DNA of 64,000 nucleotides from Castellaniella sp049651205 (GTDB taxonomy: Bacteria > Pseudomonadota > Gammaproteobacteria > Burkholderiales > Burkholderiaceae_B). Made by a program: the position numbers and the translations under genes. The stretch lies in NCBI RefSeq assembly GCF_049651205.1, contig NZ_JBASBR010000004.1:186001-250000 (forward strand). The letters are read 5' to 3'. Shown here piece after piece: positions 54,118-63,648 of this stretch. Within the stretch, counting starts at the first letter, position 1; the number at the start of each line of letters is the position of its first letter. A model generated the notes under the pieces. It made no database searches and was not told where the DNA came from. It worked only from the letters and a program-made list of their open reading frames with translations.

Positions 54118-54600
54118 ATGCCCAGCTTTGATGTTGTCTCCGAAGTAGACACACACGAACTCACCAACGCGGTGGATCAGGCCAATCGTGAACTCTCTAC
54201 CCGCTTCGATTTCAAGGGCACGGATGCACGCTTTGAACTGGACGGATACGTGGTGTCGCAATCGGCCCCCAGTGCTTTCCAGCTTAAGCAGATGCTGGAT
54301 ATCCTGCGCGGCCGGCTGTCGGCCCGTGGTATTGATGTGCGCTGCATGGAACCCGCCGATCCCCTCGAAAACCTGGGTGGCGCCCGGCAAAAGGTCACCA
54401 TTCGCCAGGGGATCGAGCAAGCCACCGCAAAAAAACTGATTGCAGCCATCAAGCAGGCCAAGCTCAAGGTCGAGTCACAGATCAACGGCGACAAGCTGCG
54501 GATTTCGGGCAAAAAGCGTGACGATCTTCAGCAGGTGATCGCCCTGCTGCGCAAGACCGACGTCGACCTCCCACTGCAATATCAAAACTTTCGTGACTGA
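54118..54600 (+). CDS. yajQ: YajQ-family nucleotide (c-di-GMP) binding protein
   Basis: Small cytosolic protein of two RNA-binding-like domains. MPSFDVVSEVD, FDFKGTDARFEL, QGIEQATAKKL, AKLKVESQINGDKLRISGKKRDDLQ (in part) and PLQYQNFRD are near-identical to the family. In Xanthomonas a YajQ protein binds c-di-GMP and acts on transcription; that role is not shown for all members. 160 residues. Its position among four GGDEF genes is suggestive. Confidence 0.95.
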   Translation: MPSFDVVSEVDTHELTNAVDQANRELSTRFDFKGTDARFELDGYVVSQSAPSAFQLKQMLDILRGRLSARGIDVRCMEPADPLENLGGARQKVTIRQGIEQATAKKLIAAIKQAKLKVESQINGDKLRISGKKRDDLQQVIALLRKTDVDLPLQYQNFRD

Positions 54601-54756
54601 ACCGTCGCCTTGCTGCCCGGCATCCGCAAGATAACCCCGGTGCCATCCGCAGCAAGCGCACCCGTTGGCTGTCATCGACCTATACTGTTTCTGGACGTTC
54701 CGCCCAGTACGACGAGAACACAGACTGTGATCGACCTTATCGACAAGAGGCAAGCC

Positions 54757-55467
54757 ATGACGACCTACGACGTCAAGTTGCTCGGCAAAAAAGAGATTGC
54801 TGAGGGCACGATGGAATTCACGCTCGAAAAACCCGCGGGGCTAGAGATCCGCGCCGGGCAGTTTTGTGACGTTAAACTCCCCAGTGCGGATGACACCCCA
54901 AAACAAGACCGCATCCACGGGTTTTCGTTTGTGAATGCCGCCTACGAGCCCCACATCGTGGTGGCCACCCGGATGCGGGGCACCCCGTTTAAAAATGCAT
55001 TCAAGGCCACCCCGGACGGCACACCGCTCAAGCTGATTGCGCCCTTTGGCGATTTCACCCTGCACAAAGCCCAAACCGTACCCGCCGTCTTTATCATTGG
55101 CGGCATCGGCATCACGCCGGTACGTAGCATGATCGTGCAGGCCCTGCACGATCACACAGAGCAGGCACTGACACTGATCTATGCCAACCGCACCCCGGCA
55201 CAAGCCGCCTATACGCAAGAGCTTCAGCAACTGGCACAGGCACACAAGAATTTCAGTTTTGTGCCGGTGTACACCCAGGCCTCCGCAGAAGCGGCCGAGC
55301 ACGGCCACGTCGACGCCACGCTGATTCGCAAACACGTGCCGGATATCCACTCCCCGCGGTTTTATCTGGCCGGGCCGGAAGGGATGGTCAAGGCCATGCG
55401 GGCGCTGCTCATCGAGCTGGGCAGCGACGAAGACAATATCCGGACAGAAGAATTTGAGGGTTACTGA
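54757..55467 (+). CDS. FAD-dependent ferredoxin-NADP reductase-like oxidoreductase
   Basis: Two-domain flavin reductase fold. The FAD domain has IRAGQFCDVKLP and IHGFSFVNAAY, and the nucleotide domain has GGIGITPVRSM, YANRTPAQA and FYLAGPEGMV. No Fe-S domain is fused, so an external acceptor is expected. 236 residues from ATG 54757 with AGAGG upstream. TGATG joins it to the isomerase gene. Confidence 0.82.
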   Translation: MTTYDVKLLGKKEIAEGTMEFTLEKPAGLEIRAGQFCDVKLPSADDTPKQDRIHGFSFVNAAYEPHIVVATRMRGTPFKNAFKATPDGTPLKLIAPFGDFTLHKAQTVPAVFIIGGIGITPVRSMIVQALHDHTEQALTLIYANRTPAQAAYTQELQQLAQAHKNFSFVPVYTQASAEAAEHGHVDATLIRKHVPDIHSPRFYLAGPEGMVKAMRALLIELGSDEDNIRTEEFEGY

Positions 55468-56105
55468 TGGCGGACACACTGGCTCCTATCGATTTTTATT
55501 TCGATTTCTCATCGCCGTACGGCTACTTTGCCAGCACGCAAATAGAGGCTCTTGCACACGACCTGAAACGCTCGGTGCACTGGCATCCCGTGCTGCTGGG
55601 CCCCATGTTCAAGGCGATGGGCTCGGCGCCACTGGTGCAGATCCCCCTAAAGGGCGAGTACTCGCGACACGACATGCACCGCACGGCACGCCTGCACCAA
55701 ATTCCGTTTCAGCTGCCCAGTCCGTTTCCGGTTGCCACCGTGGCGGCGGCACGCATCATGCTGCATCTGCAGAAGTCCGATCCGCAACTGGCTGTCCGCT
55801 ACGCGCACCGAGTATTTCAGGCGTACTACACCCAGGGCATGGACATCAGCGACGCCAGCAGCGCCTTGCAGCTGGCATCCGATCTGGGTGAAGACCCCAC
55901 TCCTATCGCCGATGCGATCGCCACGGACGCCATCAAGACCCTGCTGCGACAATCCAATGAGGCGGCACTGGCCCGCGGGGTATTTGGCTCACCCTTCATC
56001 ATCATCGACGACGAGCCTTTCTGGGGGTTTGATCACTTTGACATAATCCGGCGCTGGGCGGCCACCAATACCGCAACAAGCGCTTCCGCCGGAGGCGCGG
56101 CATGA
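55467..56105 (+). CDS. 2-hydroxychromene-2-carboxylate isomerase family protein
   Basis: DsbA-fold, kappa-class glutathione transferase-like protein. The N-terminal IDFYFDFSSPYGYFAS has Ser in the position used by NahD-type isomerases, and FGSPFIIIDDEPFWG is the C-terminal family motif. 212 residues. In the absence of any aromatic degradation genes nearby the real substrate is unclear. Overlaps both neighbours (1 and 4 bp). Confidence 0.85.
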   Translation: MADTLAPIDFYFDFSSPYGYFASTQIEALAHDLKRSVHWHPVLLGPMFKAMGSAPLVQIPLKGEYSRHDMHRTARLHQIPFQLPSPFPVATVAAARIMLHLQKSDPQLAVRYAHRVFQAYYTQGMDISDASSALQLASDLGEDPTPIADAIATDAIKTLLRQSNEAALARGVFGSPFIIIDDEPFWGFDHFDIIRRWAATNTATSASAGGAA

Positions 56106-56827
56106 ATATCGGCATCCTGCAATGTGATGACGTTGCCCCCGAACTCCAGCCACGGCATGGCAACTACCCGGACATGATCCAGACCCTGCTACTGGCAGCA
56201 GACCCCAGGACACACTTCACGGTATATGCCTGCCACCAGGGCGAAACCCCCTCCTCCACAGACGCACACGACGGCTGGATCACCACCGGCTCAAAATGCA
56301 GCGCCAACGACGACTTCGACTGGATTCGTACCTTGTCGGGTTTCATGCGCCTGCTTTGGCAGGCAGACAAACCTTTGGTGGGTATCTGCTTTGGCCATCA
56401 GCTGATGGCCCGCGCCATGGGTGGGCAGGTGGCGCGCAGCCCCATGGGCTGGGGCCTGGGTGCCTATGCCACCACCGTGCAAGAGAAACAACCCTGGATG
56501 AGCCCCTGGTACTCAGAAGATCTGCAGCTGCTGGCCAGCCACCAGGATCAGGTATCCGAGCTGCCGCCCGGGGGCCAGATATTAGCGGGCAGCAGCTTTT
56601 GTCCGATATACATGATGCAGGTTGGCCGGCATTTTCTGGGCATCCAGGGCCACCCCGAGTTCACCCGTGCCTATGTGTCTGATCTGGCCAATTTCCGGCG
56701 CGACCGCATTGGCGCCGAACGCGTACTGGCGGCACGGCACAGCCTGAAACTGGCCGTGCACGACCAACTGCTGGCCCACTGGATCCTCAACTTTATTGCT
56801 CGGGCAAAATCAGGACAACAAGGCTAG
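56102..56827 (+). CDS. Class I glutamine amidotransferase-like protein
   Basis: Triad-type GATase: nucleophile Cys in VGICFGHQLMA, His and Glu in IQGHPEFT. 241 residues, a stand-alone domain similar to the GuaA-like/YfeJ group. The acceptor domain is missing, so the reaction is unknown; relatives include gamma-glutamyl hydrolases of amines. Overlaps the isomerase gene by 4 bp and the convergent ligA end by 18 bp. Confidence 0.85.
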   Translation: MNIGILQCDDVAPELQPRHGNYPDMIQTLLLAADPRTHFTVYACHQGETPSSTDAHDGWITTGSKCSANDDFDWIRTLSGFMRLLWQADKPLVGICFGHQLMARAMGGQVARSPMGWGLGAYATTVQEKQPWMSPWYSEDLQLLASHQDQVSELPPGGQILAGSSFCPIYMMQVGRHFLGIQGHPEFTRAYVSDLANFRRDRIGAERVLAARHSLKLAVHDQLLAHWILNFIARAKSGQQG

Positions 56828-58924
56828 CAAAGCCGCTTCATCAATCACGGGCACGCCCAGCGATCTGGCCTTGGCCAGCTTGCTGCCGGCGTCCTCGCCG
56901 GCCACTACCCATGCAGTTTTGCCAGACACCGAGCCGCTTACCTTACCGCCTGCCGCCAGGATTCTTTGCGTGGCTTCGTCGCGGCTGAGCGTGGGTAATG
57001 TACCTGTAAGCACCAGCGTTTTGCCGGCCAGGGCACGGGCACCTGCTGGTGCCGCCTCTTGCTGCGGTTCTACTCCAGCCGCCTGCAATGCGGCCAACAC
57101 ATCCCGGTTGTGCGTTTCAGCAAAAAAACGGCTGACCGATGCCGCAACCACAGGCCCAACATCGGGCACTTGCAACAGCGCATCCTCATCGGCCTGAACC
57201 ACCGCCTGCAGACTGCCAAAATGGCGGGCAAGGTCTCGGGCAGTGGTTTCACCCACATGGCGGATACCCAGTGCATACAACAGACGCGACAGAGGCGGGC
57301 GCCGGCTGCCATCTATGGCCTGGACGAGGTTTTCGGCGGATTTCATACCCATGCGCGGGTAAGTGGAGAGTTCAAGCGCCGTGAGCGTGTAGAGATCGGC
57401 CAAGGTATGCACGCGGCCACCATCCACCAGTTGCTCGATGAGCTTGTCTCCCAAGCCATCAATATCCAGGGCCTTGCGGCTGGCCGCATGCCACAGGGTC
57501 TGCTTGCGCTGCGCCGGGCAAAACAGGCCGCCCGTGCAACGCGTAATGGCTTCGCCTTCAGGCCGCTCGACAGCCGAGCCGCACTCGGGGCACACGGGGC
57601 ACACGGCCAGCAGATCAAACACCGGCGCCTCAGCCGGGCGCAGATCCAGCACCGGGCCGACCACTTCGGGGATCACATCGCCCGCCCGCCGCACAATGAC
57701 GGTGTCACCGATGCGGATATCCTTGCGGCGAATTTCGTCTTCGTTGTGCAAGGTGGCATTGGTAACCGTCACGCCGCCTACAAATACAGGTTGCAGCCGT
57801 GCCACAGGGGTTAGCGCCCCGGTGCGCCCAACCTGCACGTCAATGCCCAGCAGCCGCGTGGTTTCTTCTTGTGCCGGAAACTTGTGGGCAATGGCAAAGC
57901 GCGGCGCACGTGCCACAAATCCCAGCACAGTCTGCGCACGCAGATGATTGACTTTGTAGACCACGCCATCGATGTCGTAGGGCAATTGACTGCGGTGTAC
58001 ACCCACTGCTTCATAGAACTGCAGCAATTGGCCGGCCCCCCGGCAACACTGGCGGCCCGGGCTAACGGCGAAGCCAAACTGACCAAGCCAATCCAGCATC
58101 GCCGCATGCGTGTCATGGGGCTGGAGATCGCGGCCGGCCTCATCCCGGATTTGCCCCCAGCCATAAGCGTAGAAACGCAGGGGGCGCTGGGCGGTAATCC
58201 GGGGATCGAGCTGCCGCAAGCTACCCGCTGCCGCGTTTCGCGGATTGACAAAAGCTTTGTCGCCACGGGCCTGTTGCTGCTGGTTCAGGCGCTCAAAGTC
58301 GGCCCGGTTCATCAACACTTCGCCCCGCACTTCCACCACGGCCGGCACTTCGGTACCACGCAAGCGCAGCGGCACAGACCGCAAGGTGCGGATATTGGAT
58401 GTGATGTCTTCGCCACTGGAGCCATCGCCCCGGGTGGCTGCCTGCACCAGCAAACCGGCCTCATAGCGCAGGTTGACCGCCAAGCCATCAAATTTGTACT
58501 CGGCCACGTACTCCACAAGGGATGCATCCCGCACGGCGGCAGCATCTGAATCCAAAGAAAGGCTGGCCTGAGCTGCTGTCGGCCCAGCAGCCGCCAACAG
58601 GCCTGCCTCTATCAGCGTCGCGCGCACGCGCTCGTCAAAGGCCTCGATATCTGCCGCTTCGAAGGCATTGCCCAGCGATAACATACGCACGGCATGGCGC
58701 ACAGGGGCAAAATGCCCGGATGGCGTGGCGCCCACCCGCTGGGTTGGAGAATCTGGAGTAATCCATTGAGGGTGCTCAGTTTCAATCGCCTGCAGCTCTG
58801 TCATCAGGCGATCATATTGGGCGTCGGATAAGCTGGGGCTGTCTTGAACGTAATACTGCTGATTGGCCGAACGGATGTCTTCCCGCAGCTGTTGCAGCCG
58901 CTCAAACAGTGGATCCAGGCTCAC
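56810..58924 (-). CDS. ligA: NAD-dependent DNA ligase
   Basis: Seals nicks in replication and repair. The adenylated Lys is in EYKFDGLAVNLRY; RGEVLM and GVVYKVN follow. A four-cysteine zinc finger (CPECG with TRCTGGLFCPAQ) precedes helix-hairpin-helix repeats (LLQVPDVGPVVAASV) and a C-terminal BRCT domain (ALAGKTLVLTGTLP). 704 residues, normal. Overlaps zipA by 4 bp. Confidence 0.97.
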   Translation of the reverse strand: MSLDPLFERLQQLREDIRSANQQYYVQDSPSLSDAQYDRLMTELQAIETEHPQWITPDSPTQRVGATPSGHFAPVRHAVRMLSLGNAFEAADIEAFDERVRATLIEAGLLAAAGPTAAQASLSLDSDAAAVRDASLVEYVAEYKFDGLAVNLRYEAGLLVQAATRGDGSSGEDITSNIRTLRSVPLRLRGTEVPAVVEVRGEVLMNRADFERLNQQQQARGDKAFVNPRNAAAGSLRQLDPRITAQRPLRFYAYGWGQIRDEAGRDLQPHDTHAAMLDWLGQFGFAVSPGRQCCRGAGQLLQFYEAVGVHRSQLPYDIDGVVYKVNHLRAQTVLGFVARAPRFAIAHKFPAQEETTRLLGIDVQVGRTGALTPVARLQPVFVGGVTVTNATLHNEDEIRRKDIRIGDTVIVRRAGDVIPEVVGPVLDLRPAEAPVFDLLAVCPVCPECGSAVERPEGEAITRCTGGLFCPAQRKQTLWHAASRKALDIDGLGDKLIEQLVDGGRVHTLADLYTLTALELSTYPRMGMKSAENLVQAIDGSRRPPLSRLLYALGIRHVGETTARDLARHFGSLQAVVQADEDALLQVPDVGPVVAASVSRFFAETHNRDVLAALQAAGVEPQQEAAPAGARALAGKTLVLTGTLPTLSRDEATQRILAAGGKVSGSVSGKTAWVVAGEDAGSKLAKARSLGVPVIDEAALLALLS

Positions 58925-59919
58925 GAAAATACTCGGGCGGTGCGTTCGGTGCCTGCCAGAAACCCGGCTTGATCCAGTTGGTCGTAGAGCGAGCTGATTT
59001 GCTGGTCGATGGGCGACGCGGAGGCATCCTGAAACGTGCGGCCCTGATCATCCAGCACATGGGCATCCAGGCGCTGCGCGAGATCGCGCCCTACCGCCAC
59101 CATCCGGCTGAAGGCCTGATCATCGGGGATGCTGTTGGGGACATCCAGCACGAGATCAATCCGGTGAATCCCGGCATCGGATGCGGGTTGCTCGATCTGC
59201 AGCACGAAGCGCGGCAAGCCGTTTTCGGCCATCCAGGCCCACAACCCGCGCGACGGTACAAAGCCAGCCTCGGCGGCCGCATCAGCCACTGCTTGCGGCG
59301 ATTGTGGCGCCGACAACTGCAAAATCAACCCCACCTGGGCGTCCATCGGAGCACAGCGGGCATCAAGATCCACCGCCTGCCGCAGTACGGCTTCTTGCTC
59401 GGGGGCTTCGATCTGCCCATCAAACCGCTCGGCGACATTTTGCGCAAGCGTCCAGAGGTTGGACCATTCGATTGCGGTCAGTGGGCCTGACCGGTTGGCC
59501 ACCACCACGGCCAGTTGCAGTGCGACATAGGATTCGTCGGGACGAATCACCATGCGATGACCACCGCCCTCGCGCTGCGCAAAGACGCGCACAGGCTTTT
59601 TACCGGCACGAGTAATGGACGCAGCCACCTGAGTCAGGGAGTCTCCGGCGACCGGATGGGCAAAAGCGATATCAATGACGGCCTCGCAAGTGGCGTCGAT
59701 GTCGGACAGATCGTCAGCCGTCGCCGAAGCAGGCTCGGCATCGAACAGGCCTGGCTCGCGGCGCGAGGGCGCATCCTGCAGCAGGATATCGTGATCGGTC
59801 TCGGGCACAGTGGCACGCATGCTGCGCCGGGCCCGCCATTCCTGCCAGCCGTTATACAGCAGCACAATCACGATCAGAGCCGCGCCAATAGAAATCAGTA
59901 ATACCTGCAAATCACTCAT
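58921..59919 (-). CDS. zipA: ZipA-like cell division protein
   Basis: An N-terminal membrane helix (VLLISIGAALIVIVLLYNGW, trimmed) followed by a charged linker and a C-terminal FtsZ-binding-like domain. Sequence similarity to E. coli ZipA is low by eye, so the call leans on topology and on the smc-zipA-ligA gene order common in beta- and gammaproteobacteria. 332 residues. Confidence 0.75.
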   Translation of the reverse strand: MSDLQVLLISIGAALIVIVLLYNGWQEWRARRSMRATVPETDHDILLQDAPSRREPGLFDAEPASATADDLSDIDATCEAVIDIAFAHPVAGDSLTQVAASITRAGKKPVRVFAQREGGGHRMVIRPDESYVALQLAVVVANRSGPLTAIEWSNLWTLAQNVAERFDGQIEAPEQEAVLRQAVDLDARCAPMDAQVGLILQLSAPQSPQAVADAAAEAGFVPSRGLWAWMAENGLPRFVLQIEQPASDAGIHRIDLVLDVPNSIPDDQAFSRMVAVGRDLAQRLDAHVLDDQGRTFQDASASPIDQQISSLYDQLDQAGFLAGTERTARVFS

Positions 59920-59937
59920 AAAGACCTCATTCTGTGC

Positions 59938-62900
59938 TCAGGCTGCGTCTGCAGCCCACTGCAAGGCAGAATCCATATCGACCGCCACGATGCGTGACAC
60001 CCCTTGTTCTTGCATGGTTACACCAATCAGCTGACGGGCAATCTGCATGGCAATTTTATTATGCGAAATAAAAAGAAACTGGGTTTGTTGACTCATGCCG
60101 CTTACCAGGCGTGCATAGCGCTCGGTATTGGCATCATCCAGCGGGGCGTCGACTTCATCCAGCAGACAAAATGGCGCCGGGTTTAGTTTAAACAAAGCAA
60201 ATACCAATGCGGTGGCAGTCAGCGCTTTTTCGCCGCCAGACAGCAAATGAATGGTGCTGTTGCGCTTGCCCGGCGGTTGTGCCATCACCTGGACACCCGC
60301 ATCCAGGATTTCGTCGCCCGTCATGGTCAAGCGAGCCTCGCCACCTCCAAACAACTGCGGAAAAAGCTCGCCAAAGTGCTGATTGACTGCATCAAAGGTT
60401 TGCGACAGAAGCTCTCGGGTCTCGCGGTCGATCTTGCGAATCGCAGTCTCCAGGGTGTCGATGGCCAAGAGCAGATCGGCCCGCTGGCTGTCCAGAAAAC
60501 CTTTGCGGTCCTGGGCCGCCTTGAGCTCGTCGAGCGCCGCCAGGTTGACTGCGCCCAGGGCATCCACTTGCCTGGACAGCCGCTGAACCTCGGCCTGCAG
60601 CCAGCCCAGCTGCTGCCACTGCGCCGGCTGCTCGGCCACATAGCGCTGTAGTGCCAGCCGATCCACCTGCTGGGCGTCCAGTTGCTCGGAATATTGCTCG
60701 ACAGCCAAACGGGCGGCCTGCTCTTTGAGCTGTAAGTCGGTGATCCGTGCCCGCAATGGGTCAAGCTCGCGCTCAAGCGTCAGACGGCTTTCATCCGCCT
60801 GACGCAGTGTCGCGGCGAATTCATCCTGGCGCATCCGTGCTTCGCGCAGGCTTTCTTCGCAGGCGGCCCGCGATTCTAGTGCATCTTGCAAGCCGGTTTG
60901 CGCCACGGATTCGTCCAGATCGAAGAGCTCGCCTTGCAAGGATTCGAGCTCGGCACCCGAACGGCGCGCTTGCTCAGCGGCCAACTGCAGCGTGCGATGG
61001 GTTTCTTCGAGGCGATGACGCAAGGTGCGTACGGTATAGCCAGCCTCTTGCGCCGCGGTCTCGTGCTGACGGCCCTGCTGGCGGGCGTTTTCGGCTTGTC
61101 CAAACAAGGCCTCGGCCTGCAGATCGAGTCCGGCCTGTGCTTCTTGCTGCACGGCCAGTTGCTCATCCAGGGTTTCAAACCGGGCCTGCGCTTCGTCCCG
61201 ACGTGTCTCAAGCCCGGACTGCTGCTCTCGCAGCTCGGCCAGATCGCGCTCCAGACGGCTGGCCTGTTCATCCGAACGAGCCAGTTGCTGCTCCAACTGG
61301 CTGAGCTGAAGCTGGGCGTCATGATGAGCCTGCATGCGCTCGCCAATTTGCTGGCGCGCGGACTGCAGTGCCTGCTGCAAGGATCGGTGATCGCTGTCGC
61401 TGCGCGCATGGGCATCGAGCGCTTGATCGGACATCAGCTGAGCAGCCCGGATTTCCTTGGCAAGATCAGCAATCTGTTGCTGGCGCGCCAGCAAACCCGC
61501 CTGCTCGGAATCGGCTGCATAAAACCGCACACTGCCGGCATCCACTCGATGCCCCGCTGGCAAAACCCATACAGCGCCAGGCGCGAGCTCGCCCCGGCGC
61601 GCCAGTGCGCCGGCCAGGCTGTCGCTGCAAAACACCCCATGCAACCAACGGACCAACAAGGGCTGCAAGGCAGCGTCCCGGATGCTTACCCGCGACAGCA
61701 GAGGCACGGCGTCGGGCGGCGCCCCCCCATCAACATCCGTAGGTGAAGGCGGCGTCTGATAAAACGCCAGCCGGGCCGGTGGTGGATCCTGCTCGAAAGC
61801 ATAGAGATGATCCAGCGTGCGCACACCCAACGCGTTCATGCGCTCGTGCAAGACCGCTTCGAGGGCGGACTCCCAGCCGGCATCCACTTGCAGGCCTTGC
61901 CAAAGTCGTGCCATCCCATGCAGCTCCTGGCGCTGCAGCCAGGGTTCGAGTGCATCCTCGGACTGGATTTTTTCTTGCAGGGCAACCAGCGCCTGACGCC
62001 GTGCTTCCAGGCGCTCCAGCAACAGGCGGGCAGCCTGCGCGGCCTCTTGAGCCTGTTGCAAGGCCGCGTCGATCCCGGGTAACTGCGATTCGAGTTCGAG
62101 CACACGCCCCTGTGCTTCTTCGAGACGGGATTCTGCCATCCGGGCAGCGCCCAGCAACTGCTCTTTGGCAGCCGGGTCGGGCCGATCCAGAGCCTGATGA
62201 TCTGCCTGCAGGCGTTCACGGCGGGTGTCCAGCGCACGCCACTGGTGATCGGCATCACGCTGTGATTGTGCAGCCAGGGCAATGGCCTGCTCGGTTTGAG
62301 CCAGCATGCGCCGGGCGTCTTCACGTTTCTGATTCAGTGTGCGTAACTGCCCGTCCAGCGCCGGCAAGCCTTCGAGGGCCACTTGCGCCTGCTGTGCAAG
62401 GATCTCTGCCTGCGCCTCGGCTTCCTCGATTTGCTGCTCGAGCGCCTCGATAGCCGACTGGCTGTGGGTTTGCTGATCTCCCCACTCTTGCACCTGGGAC
62501 TGCAATTGCGCCCGGCGGGCCTGCAGACGATGTCGGGAATCCACCACGTGCCGGATCTCGGCCTCCAGCCGGCTGACTTCTGCGCCTGCTTCGAAAAGCC
62601 TGCCCTGGGCTGCGTGCACGGCTTCGCCGGCATCTAGATGCTGCTGGCGCTTTGCCTCGAGGGCAGATTCTGTCGCGCGCATGCGGGCCACCGAGGCTTC
62701 AAGCGTGGCTTGCGCCTGCTCAGTTTGCACGGCCAGGGTCTGCCGGCTCTCGCGTGCGGATTGTTCGCGCAGCAGCCACAAGGCATGTTGCTTGCGCTCG
62801 CCTTCAGCTTGCAGTGCCCGGTAATCAGCTGCCACTTGCGCCTGAGACTGCAGTTTTTCGAGCTGGGAAGAGAGTTCGCGCAGAATATCGTCCAGGCGGG

Positions 62901-63474
62901 TGAGGTTCTCCCGGGTATCCTGTAGGCGGTTCTCGGTTTCCCGGCGGCGCTCTTTGTAGCGTGATACCCCCGCGGCTTCTTCGAGATAAATGCGCAGTTC
63001 TTCGGGTTTGGCCTCGATGAGCCGGTTAATCATCCCCTGGCCGATGATGGCGTAACCCCGTGCCCCCAGGCCTGTACCCAGAAAGATATCGTGGATGTCA
63101 CGCCGGCGCACCGCCTGATTATTGATGAAATAGCTGCTGGCACCGTCGCGTGTAAGTACGCGGCGCACAGCGATCTCGGCAAAAGAAGACCACTGCCCTG
63201 CCGCCCGGCCCTGGCTGTTGTCAAAGACGAGCTCGACAGAAGCCCGCGCAGCGGGTTTTCGTTGGCCCGAGCCATTGAAAATCACGTCCTGCATGGAAGC
63301 GCCGCGAAGTTCGGATGCCTTGGATTCGCCCAACACCCAGCGCACGGCATCGATGATGTTGGATTTGCCACAGCCATTGGGGCCCACCACGCCCACCAGT
63401 TCGCTGGGTGTGGGAATCACGGTTGGGTCCACAAAGGACTTGAACCCGGCGAGTTTGATCTGCGTAAGGCGCAC
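59938..63474 (-). CDS. smc: Chromosome partition protein SMC
   Basis: ATPase that organises chromosomes. Walker A is GPNGCGKSN near residue 32, the signature is LLSGGEKALTATAL, Walker B is FCLLDEVDAPLDD, and two long coiled coils flank a hinge around residues 510-660. GTG 63474 gives RLTQIKLAGFKSFVDPT, the universal SMC N-terminus; the 20 upstream codons are not conserved. 1178 residues, normal. Confidence 0.97.
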   Translation of the reverse strand: MRLTQIKLAGFKSFVDPTVIPTPSELVGVVGPNGCGKSNIIDAVRWVLGESKASELRGASMQDVIFNGSGQRKPAARASVELVFDNSQGRAAGQWSSFAEIAVRRVLTRDGASSYFINNQAVRRRDIHDIFLGTGLGARGYAIIGQGMINRLIEAKPEELRIYLEEAAGVSRYKERRRETENRLQDTRENLTRLDDILRELSSQLEKLQSQAQVAADYRALQAEGERKQHALWLLREQSARESRQTLAVQTEQAQATLEASVARMRATESALEAKRQQHLDAGEAVHAAQGRLFEAGAEVSRLEAEIRHVVDSRHRLQARRAQLQSQVQEWGDQQTHSQSAIEALEQQIEEAEAQAEILAQQAQVALEGLPALDGQLRTLNQKREDARRMLAQTEQAIALAAQSQRDADHQWRALDTRRERLQADHQALDRPDPAAKEQLLGAARMAESRLEEAQGRVLELESQLPGIDAALQQAQEAAQAARLLLERLEARRQALVALQEKIQSEDALEPWLQRQELHGMARLWQGLQVDAGWESALEAVLHERMNALGVRTLDHLYAFEQDPPPARLAFYQTPPSPTDVDGGAPPDAVPLLSRVSIRDAALQPLLVRWLHGVFCSDSLAGALARRGELAPGAVWVLPAGHRVDAGSVRFYAADSEQAGLLARQQQIADLAKEIRAAQLMSDQALDAHARSDSDHRSLQQALQSARQQIGERMQAHHDAQLQLSQLEQQLARSDEQASRLERDLAELREQQSGLETRRDEAQARFETLDEQLAVQQEAQAGLDLQAEALFGQAENARQQGRQHETAAQEAGYTVRTLRHRLEETHRTLQLAAEQARRSGAELESLQGELFDLDESVAQTGLQDALESRAACEESLREARMRQDEFAATLRQADESRLTLERELDPLRARITDLQLKEQAARLAVEQYSEQLDAQQVDRLALQRYVAEQPAQWQQLGWLQAEVQRLSRQVDALGAVNLAALDELKAAQDRKGFLDSQRADLLLAIDTLETAIRKIDRETRELLSQTFDAVNQHFGELFPQLFGGGEARLTMTGDEILDAGVQVMAQPPGKRNSTIHLLSGGEKALTATALVFALFKLNPAPFCLLDEVDAPLDDANTERYARLVSGMSQQTQFLFISHNKIAMQIARQLIGVTMQEQGVSRIVAVDMDSALQWAADAA

Positions 63475-63648
63475 GATGGAGGGCAGACAAGCTGCTGGCA
63501 AGTCGCAACAGCGTATGATAACGCACCAAACCACGCCAAACTGCAGACTACGTGCTGGGTGAGGCTTCGCAACCCGCTATACTGCAACTCGATTTTACCG
63601 TTGCGCTGTCACGTGGCGGCTCACCTCCCACTCCTTTGAGGTCTGCGA

